10,985 nt of DNA from Trueperaceae bacterium. Its GTDB lineage: Bacteria > Deinococcota > Deinococci > Deinococcales > Trueperaceae. Where the stretch lies: positions 1 through 10,985 of the forward strand of contig JARGGE010000057.1 in the NCBI GenBank assembly GCA_029210865.1, given 5' to 3'. Under the pieces are notes generated by a model that made no database searches, was not told where the DNA came from, and saw only the letters and a program-made list of their open reading frames with translations. Below, in pieces: positions 7,866-10,985 of the stretch. Made by a program: the position numbers and the translations under genes. The first letter of the stretch is position 1; each line of letters starts with the position of its first letter.

Positions 7866-9617
7866 TTACTGCGCCTTGAAGGTGAGCGCCAGCTCGCGTG
7901 ACCCCAGGAGCGGGTTGAGGAACTCCACGGGGTGCTCGCCACGCACGTCGGTGAGCCAGCTGTAGTGCGCGCGCGGGCTGACCGTGTAGAGGAGCGCGGA
8001 CTGCTCGGCCTCGGCCTGCTGGATCTGGAAGCCGATCTCGCGGGCGGCCTCGGTGTCGAGCGTCTGGCGGCCGACCTTGGTCAGCTGGTCGACCAGCGTC
8101 TCGTTGGCGCCGATGCACGAGCCCGAGGTGTTGAACATGTGCAGACCGCCGGTGCACAGGTTGACGTTGTCGCCGAAGGGCCAGTCGCGGCTGCCGCCGC
8201 GCAGGCCGATCAGGATGGCGTCGAACGGACGGTCGTCGCCGGTGGAGAAGAGCTGGTCGACGAGCAGGTTGAAGTCGATCGGGGTGGTGATCACCTCGAC
8301 GCCGGCCTCGCGGGCGCTGTCGGCGAAGATCTGGATGATCTGCTCGCGCTGGTTGTTGCCGGCGTTCGTGGCCAGCGTGAAGCTCAGGCGCACGCCGTCG
8401 GCGTTGGTCAGGAAGCCCTGCGCGTCGCGGTTGCGGTAGCCGGCGAGGGCGAGCAGCTCCACCGCACGCTCGACGTCGTACGCGTACGTGGGGACGTCCG
8501 GGTTCACCCAGTAGCCGTTCACCAGGTAGACGCTCGTGTACATGGGGTCGGCGCTGCCGCCGTAGATGAGCTCGATGATCGCATCGCGGTCGATCAGGTG
8601 GGCCATCGCGCGCCGGAAGTTCGGGTTGCGGAAGGTGGCCTGCTTGACGGGGTCGCTCGCGAGGTTCCAGTTGAAGACGATGAACTGGCTGTTCGCCACC
8701 GGGGCGACGTCCTCGAGCATGACCGCGTCGATGTCGCCGTTGTTGATCGCGACGTTGATGACGCCGATGTCGTCGAGGTTGCGCGGCCCGAAGGTGTCGA
8801 TCTCGCCGGCGATGTAGAGGTTGAGCGCCGCGTCCGCGTCGCCGACCAGCGTGATGTTGTAGTTGGCGAGGTAGGGGAGCGCGTTGCCCTGCTCGTCGAC
8901 GTTCCACTCACCGAAGTACGGGTTGGCGACGAAGTTCAGGCGCTCGCCCGGGGCGTACTGGACGGGCATGAACGGGCCGGTGGTCAGGATCTGGTCGACC
9001 GGCGTCTCGGTGCCCCACAGGGCGCGGACCGCCTCGGCGCCGCCGCTGCGGTACGCCTCGCCGAAGATCTTGTCGGGGAGCGGGAGCAGCGCCGCGTTCG
9101 GGAAGGCCAGGCGGTCGGGGCCGGGGAACGTGAAGCGCAGGGTGTTCTCGCCGGTGATCTCGAGCTGGATCTGCTGCTCGTTGAGGAACCAGGAGTCGTA
9201 CGCGTTCGACTGGGCGTCGGCGTCGGTCTCGATCAGGTAGCGGATGTAGTAGTCCTGCACGGTCACCGGGCTGCCGTCGGACCACTTGATGCCGTCGCGC
9301 AGCGTCATCTCGACGACGGTGCCGCCGTCGTTGACGCTGAACTCGCTCGCCGCGTAGGCGATCCACTCGTCCGAGTCGGGGCCGCGGGTCAGGAGCGATG
9401 CGCCGAGGAGGTCGATCGTGTCGATCATCGCGTTCTGCTCGGCCGAGACGACGGGGCTGAAGGTGCGCGGGTCGGAGATCGAGTAGTCGCGGAAGGTGCC
9501 GCCCGTGACGGCTTCGCCGGGCTCGGCGACCGTCCAAGCGTTCGGCCAGACGAAGGGCTGGGCGAACGCCATCGAGACGACGGCGACCGCGACCAGACTG
9601 AACAGGATGCGCTTCAT
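7866..9617 (-). CDS. Extracytoplasmic peptide-binding protein (SBP family 5, DppA/OppA-like)
   Basis: This protein captures peptides (or a related ligand) outside the membrane and delivers them to the DppBC channel. The start at ATG 9617 is well supported: GGAGGT lies 3 nt upstream and an ideal signal peptide follows. The open frame back to 9830 is ignored. The 583-residue precursor has MKR, a hydrophobic core (4-17) and a probable signal peptidase I site after AFA19. There is no lipobox cysteine, so it is not a classical lipoprotein. Family marks are GGTFRDYSISDPRTFSP (39-55), LRDGIKWSDGSPVTVQDY (106-123) and NPNFRRAMAHLIDRDAII (331-348). Only two cysteines occur (488 and 501), which could form a disulfide. 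It is first in the transporter operon and followed by a terminator-like hairpin, consistent with high expression. The actual ligand cannot be read from sequence. Confidence 0.94.
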   Translation of the reverse strand: MKRILFSLVAVAVVSMAFAQPFVWPNAWTVAEPGEAVTGGTFRDYSISDPRTFSPVVSAEQNAMIDTIDLLGASLLTRGPDSDEWIAYAASEFSVNDGGTVVEMTLRDGIKWSDGSPVTVQDYYIRYLIETDADAQSNAYDSWFLNEQQIQLEITGENTLRFTFPGPDRLAFPNAALLPLPDKIFGEAYRSGGAEAVRALWGTETPVDQILTTGPFMPVQYAPGERLNFVANPYFGEWNVDEQGNALPYLANYNITLVGDADAALNLYIAGEIDTFGPRNLDDIGVINVAINNGDIDAVMLEDVAPVANSQFIVFNWNLASDPVKQATFRNPNFRRAMAHLIDRDAIIELIYGGSADPMYTSVYLVNGYWVNPDVPTYAYDVERAVELLALAGYRNRDAQGFLTNADGVRLSFTLATNAGNNQREQIIQIFADSAREAGVEVITTPIDFNLLVDQLFSTGDDRPFDAILIGLRGGSRDWPFGDNVNLCTGGLHMFNTSGSCIGANETLVDQLTKVGRQTLDTEAAREIGFQIQQAEAEQSALLYTVSPRAHYSWLTDVRGEHPVEFLNPLLGSRELALTFKAQ

Positions 9618-9651
9618 GCTACCTCCAAGGGTGCGCCGATGGTTTCGGCAT

Positions 9652-9679
9652 GTCGCCGGGTCCGGGCGGGCTCGGCGAC
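9652..9679 (-). promoter_or_regulatory. Stem-loop in the 5' leader of the peptide-binding protein gene
   Basis: Seven-base arms (9652-9658 and 9673-9679, GTCGCCG with CGGCGAC) pair around a 14-nt GC-rich loop. It lies about 35 nt before the start codon and downstream of the candidate promoter, so it would be in the mRNA leader. It may affect mRNA stability or translation. No known riboswitch motif is recognised. Confidence 0.4.
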
Positions 9680-9711
9680 CCGCTCGATACCCGGTTTCGT
9701 GCGACACCGAC

Positions 9712-9740
9712 AGGCTACCGCGCACGGGCGGGTGACGCAA
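9712..9740 (-). promoter_or_regulatory. Candidate promoter of the peptide transporter operon
   Basis: TTGCGT (9740-9735) and TAGCCT (9717-9712) on the minus strand are separated by exactly 17 nt. Each matches the housekeeping sigma consensus at only three of six positions, so this is suggestive at best. The resulting leader would be about 90 nt and would contain the stem-loop at 9652-9679. Confidence 0.35.
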
Positions 9741-9996
9741 CGTGGGCCCAGCGGCGCCCGCTCGGCCGCTCGTGCCGCGGCCCGCGAACCGCGTGGTGGA
9801 CGCGCGTCCGGGGCGCCTGGAACGGGTCACCCAGCACGTGCCGCCGTCGCCCCGAAGCGTGCGGGACGGCGGCGAAGGTGCGTTCAGGACGGGCGCGGTG
9901 GCGCGAGGGGCGCGGGTGAGGCGCGCGCCGGTCGCCGTTCACCGGCGCTTCATGCCGGCGGGCCGCGCCGACGCGCGCCCGAGCACGCGCCCGTGG
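9741..9996. other. Gene-free GC-rich spacer with inverted repeats
   Basis: With the leader to its left this makes 379 nt (9618-9996) without a convincing gene. Frames that cross it have no recognisable family or start site and are shadows. It holds two inverted repeats: 9841-9848 with 9865-9872 (CCGCCGTC arms, 8 bp) and 9925-9932 with 9941-9948 (GCGCCGGT arms, 8 bp, 8-nt loop). The second lies about 50 nt past the secG stop and might end that transcript, but no T-run follows. I see nothing else in it. Confidence 0.5.
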
Positions 9997-10230
9997 TCAG
10001 CGCGGAACGATCTGGAGCAGCAGTGCGAAGACGCCCCAGGCGATGCCCAGGTAGATGGTGACGCGCTGGAGGCCGCCGGCGGTACCGCCCCGGGTGCCGA
10101 AGTCGACGCCACCCCCGCCGCCGCCCGACAGGCCGTCGCCCAGACCGGATTGCTTGGGCTCCTGGAGCAGGATCACGAGCGTCAACAGCGCCGACATCAG
10201 GATGAACGGGATGAGGACGAGCCAGAACAT
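9997..10230 (-). CDS. secG: Preprotein translocase subunit SecG
   Basis: SecG is the small non-essential-to-helpful partner of SecY and SecE in the inner-membrane protein export channel. The 77-residue product has TM1 (about 2-22), the family motif LLQEPKQSGLG (21-31), a glycine-rich cytoplasmic loop (32-53) and TM2 (about 55-74). ATG 10230 is preceded by AGGAG with a 5-nt gap, so longer frames up to 10428, which would run into the tRNA, are rejected. The gene lies 80 nt downstream of a tRNA-Leu on the same strand and has no clear promoter of its own, so a tRNA-secG transcript is plausible. It ends at the gene-free spacer. Confidence 0.94.
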   Translation of the reverse strand: MFWLVLIPFILMSALLTLVILLQEPKQSGLGDGLSGGGGGGVDFGTRGGTAGGLQRVTIYLGIAWGVFALLLQIVPR

Positions 10231-10246
10231 GGGGACTCCTAAGGGG

Positions 10247-10261
10247 TGCGCGCAACGCGCA
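10247..10261 (-). promoter_or_regulatory. Short hairpin in the secG leader
   Basis: Six-base arms TGCGCG and CGCGCA close a 3-nt loop 6 nt upstream of the secG Shine-Dalgarno sequence (AGGAG, 10240-10236). It lies between the tRNA 3' end and secG and could serve in processing, termination or translation control. Structure is seen; function is inferred. Confidence 0.35.
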
Positions 10262-10310
10262 GGATCGGGCGGCGCGCAGGGGGTGGCCCGCGCGTCGCGA
10301 GGGGATCGTC

Positions 10311-10394
10311 TGGTGCCGAGAGCGGGATTCGAACCCGCACGGGTCGCCCCGGTCGATTTTGAGTCGACTGCGTCTACCGTTCCGCCATCCCGGC
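10311..10394 (-). tRNA. tRNA-Leu (anticodon CAA)
   Basis: The 84-nt minus-strand sequence folds as a class II tRNA. The acceptor GCCGGGA pairs with TCTCGGC with one G-T wobble. There is a D-arm with GCG/CGC stem, an anticodon stem GTCGA/TCGAC around loop CTCAAAA giving anticodon CAA (reads UUG), a 13-nt variable arm with CGGG/CCCG stem, and a T-arm GCGGG-TTCGAAT-CCCGC. The discriminator is A, as expected for leucine, and the 3' CCA is encoded in the DNA. It is upstream of secG in the same orientation. Confidence 0.96.
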
Positions 10395-10428
10395 ACGCAC
10401 CGGCCACCTCGGGGTGGACCGAGCGCAC

Positions 10429-10459
10429 AGTATAGCAGCGCGCCTTGCCGCGTGGCGAA
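10429..10459 (-). promoter_or_regulatory. Extended -10 promoter of tRNA-Leu
   Basis: On the minus strand TGC directly precedes TATACT (10434-10429), giving an extended -10 element that matches five of six -10 positions. The best upstream -35-like hexamer is TTCGCC (10459-10454), weak and at a 19-nt gap. Transcription would start near 10422, leaving a leader of roughly 28 nt before the mature tRNA. It is the best -10 match I found in the window. Confidence 0.65.
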
Positions 10460-10474
10460 GCCGCCGCGGTCGGG

Positions 10475-10483
10475 TGCTACGCT
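10475..10483 (+). promoter_or_regulatory. Candidate extended -10 element for purQ
   Basis: TGCTACGCT on the + strand has the TGn extension followed by TACGCT (10478-10483), matching four of six -10 positions. No good -35 is seen at 16-18 nt. It would give a leader of about 100 nt rich in repeated GTCC tetranucleotides before purQ. It faces away from the tRNA promoter about 40 nt to its left. Confidence 0.4.
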
Positions 10484-10575
10484 GGCGCCGCTCGGCGGTC
10501 CCACCGGTCCGTCCACCGCCCCGTCCGTCCGCGTCCCGGCGCCCACCCCCGGGGGAGAGGCACGACCCCGTACCC

Positions 10576-10596
10576 ATGGACCAACCCCACCCGTGA
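10576..10596 (+). CDS. Six-codon mini-ORF overlapping the purQ start
   Basis: ATG at 10576 opens a six-residue frame (MDQPHP) whose TGA at 10594-10596 overlaps the purQ GTG in a GTGA junction. The only purine-rich ribosome-site candidate (around 10551-10560) is 15 nt from this ATG and 32 nt from the purQ GTG, so neither start has a well-placed Shine-Dalgarno sequence. It may couple translation into purQ or be chance. It is not the end of a PurS gene, because the frame upstream has no PurS-like sequence. Confidence 0.3.
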   Translation: MDQPHP

Positions 10597-10985
10597 CCCA
10601 CCTCGCGGTGCTCCGCTTCCCCGGATCGAACTGCGACGACGACGGCCGCCACGCGCTCGAGCGCGCGACGGGGGCGACCGTGCGCTTCGTGTGGCACACG
10701 GACACCGACCTCGCCGGCGCGGCCGGCGTGCTGATCCCCGGCGGCTTCAGCTACGGCGATTACCTCCGGTCGGGGGCGCTCGCGGCCCAGAGCCCGGTGA
10801 TGGCGGCCGTGCGCGCCTTCGCGGCGCGCGGCGGCCCCGTGCTCGGCGTCTGCAACGGCTTCCAGGTGCTCACCGAGGCGGGGCTGCTGCCCGGGGCGCT
10901 GATGCGCAACGCCGGGCTGCGCTTCGTCTGCCGCACCGTGGCGCTGCGGGTCGATGCCGCCGAAAGCCCCTTCACCGCCGGCTGG
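10593..10985 (+). CDS. purQ: Phosphoribosylformylglycinamidine synthase, glutaminase subunit PurQ (partial, 3' end outside window)
   Basis: PurQ releases ammonia from glutamine for the PurL-catalysed conversion of FGAR to FGAM in purine synthesis; PurS bridges the two. The visible 131 residues show RFPGSNCDDD (8-17), LIPGGFSYGDYLRSGALA (47-64) and the class I glutaminase nucleophile elbow LGVCNGFQVL (84-93) with Cys87, then LLPGALMRN (98-106). The frame runs off the right edge, so the His-Glu pair of the triad is not seen. GTG 10593 is the only sensible start: no in-frame start precedes it nearby, and the sequence begins directly in the family's first beta strand. No purS lies directly upstream, though in many bacteria it precedes purQ. 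purL is likely downstream. Confidence 0.95.
   Translation, partial: MTHLAVLRFPGSNCDDDGRHALERATGATVRFVWHTDTDLAGAAGVLIPGGFSYGDYLRSGALAAQSPVMAAVRAFAARGGPVLGVCNGFQVLTEAGLLPGALMRNAGLRFVCRTVALRVDAAESPFTAGW

Noticed and set aside
7742..7942. N-terminal extension of the DppB-type permease by 67 residues
   Set aside because: It would run through the terminator hairpin, the tandem repeat and the end of the binding-protein gene. TTG 7741 has a ribosome site and gives normal length.
9618..9830. N-terminal extension of the peptide-binding protein by 71 residues
   Set aside because: It would bury the signal peptide. ATG 9617 has an ideal ribosome site and signal sequence.
7932..10061. 709-codon open frame on the + strand
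   Set aside because: It lies antisense to the peptide-binding protein gene, which has a signal peptide, ribosome site and family motifs. The translated product is Val/Asp/Arg-rich low-complexity sequence, as expected for an antisense frame in high-GC DNA.
10231..10428. N-terminal extension of SecG by 66 residues
   Set aside because: It would translate through the tRNA-Leu gene. ATG 10230 has AGGAG at the right distance.

Overview
This window looks like a stretch of chromosome from a very GC-rich bacterium. My best guess is the Deinococcota (Deinococcus-Thermus; Trueperaceae-like). The guess rests on high G+C throughout, ATGA/GTGA stop-start overlaps, GTG and TTG starts, a peptide-binding protein with a plain (non-lipoprotein) signal peptide, a stand-alone PurQ of the PurS/Q/L type, and a ComF gene. 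None of these is diagnostic, so the taxonomy is inference. There is no sign of phage, transposon, CRISPR or plasmid content.

Layout. On the + strand at the left edge, folD (22-882) overlaps a small membrane protein of the divergent PAP2/DUF212 family (879-1319). An unseen upstream gene may end at 25. These genes converge, with only 10 nt between them, on a minus-strand block. Read in its own direction, that block runs: family-5 substrate-binding protein (9617-7866); a strong terminator-like hairpin (7856-7832); DppB-type permease (TTG start, 7741-6740); DppC-type permease (GTG start, 6743-5559); a second hairpin (5537-5510); a probable internal promoter (5420-5393); the two ATPases (5365-4352 and 4355-3300); a 49-residue single-helix membrane protein (3286-3137); a short-chain polyprenyl diphosphate synthase (3140-2064); and comF (1983-1330). 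The five transporter genes form a complete peptide importer. The small protein and the prenyl synthase follow it with 13 nt and overlapping junctions, so they are probably transcribed with the ATPases.

To the right of a 379-nt gene-free interval lie secG (10230-9997) and a tRNA-Leu(CAA) (10394-10311), both on the minus strand, with a good extended -10 promoter upstream of the tRNA. A divergent intergenic region of about 200 nt then leads to the + strand purQ, which starts at GTG 10593 and is cut by the window end. purQ is preceded by a six-codon mini-ORF that overlaps its start.

Most of the window is housekeeping: one-carbon metabolism, purine synthesis, secretion, isoprenoids, DNA uptake and peptide import. 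The most novel-looking item is the small membrane protein wedged between the transporter ATPase and the prenyl synthase. The DppC permease with an unusually large outer loop and the purQ mini-ORF also deserve a look. I see no clear undescribed multi-gene system.
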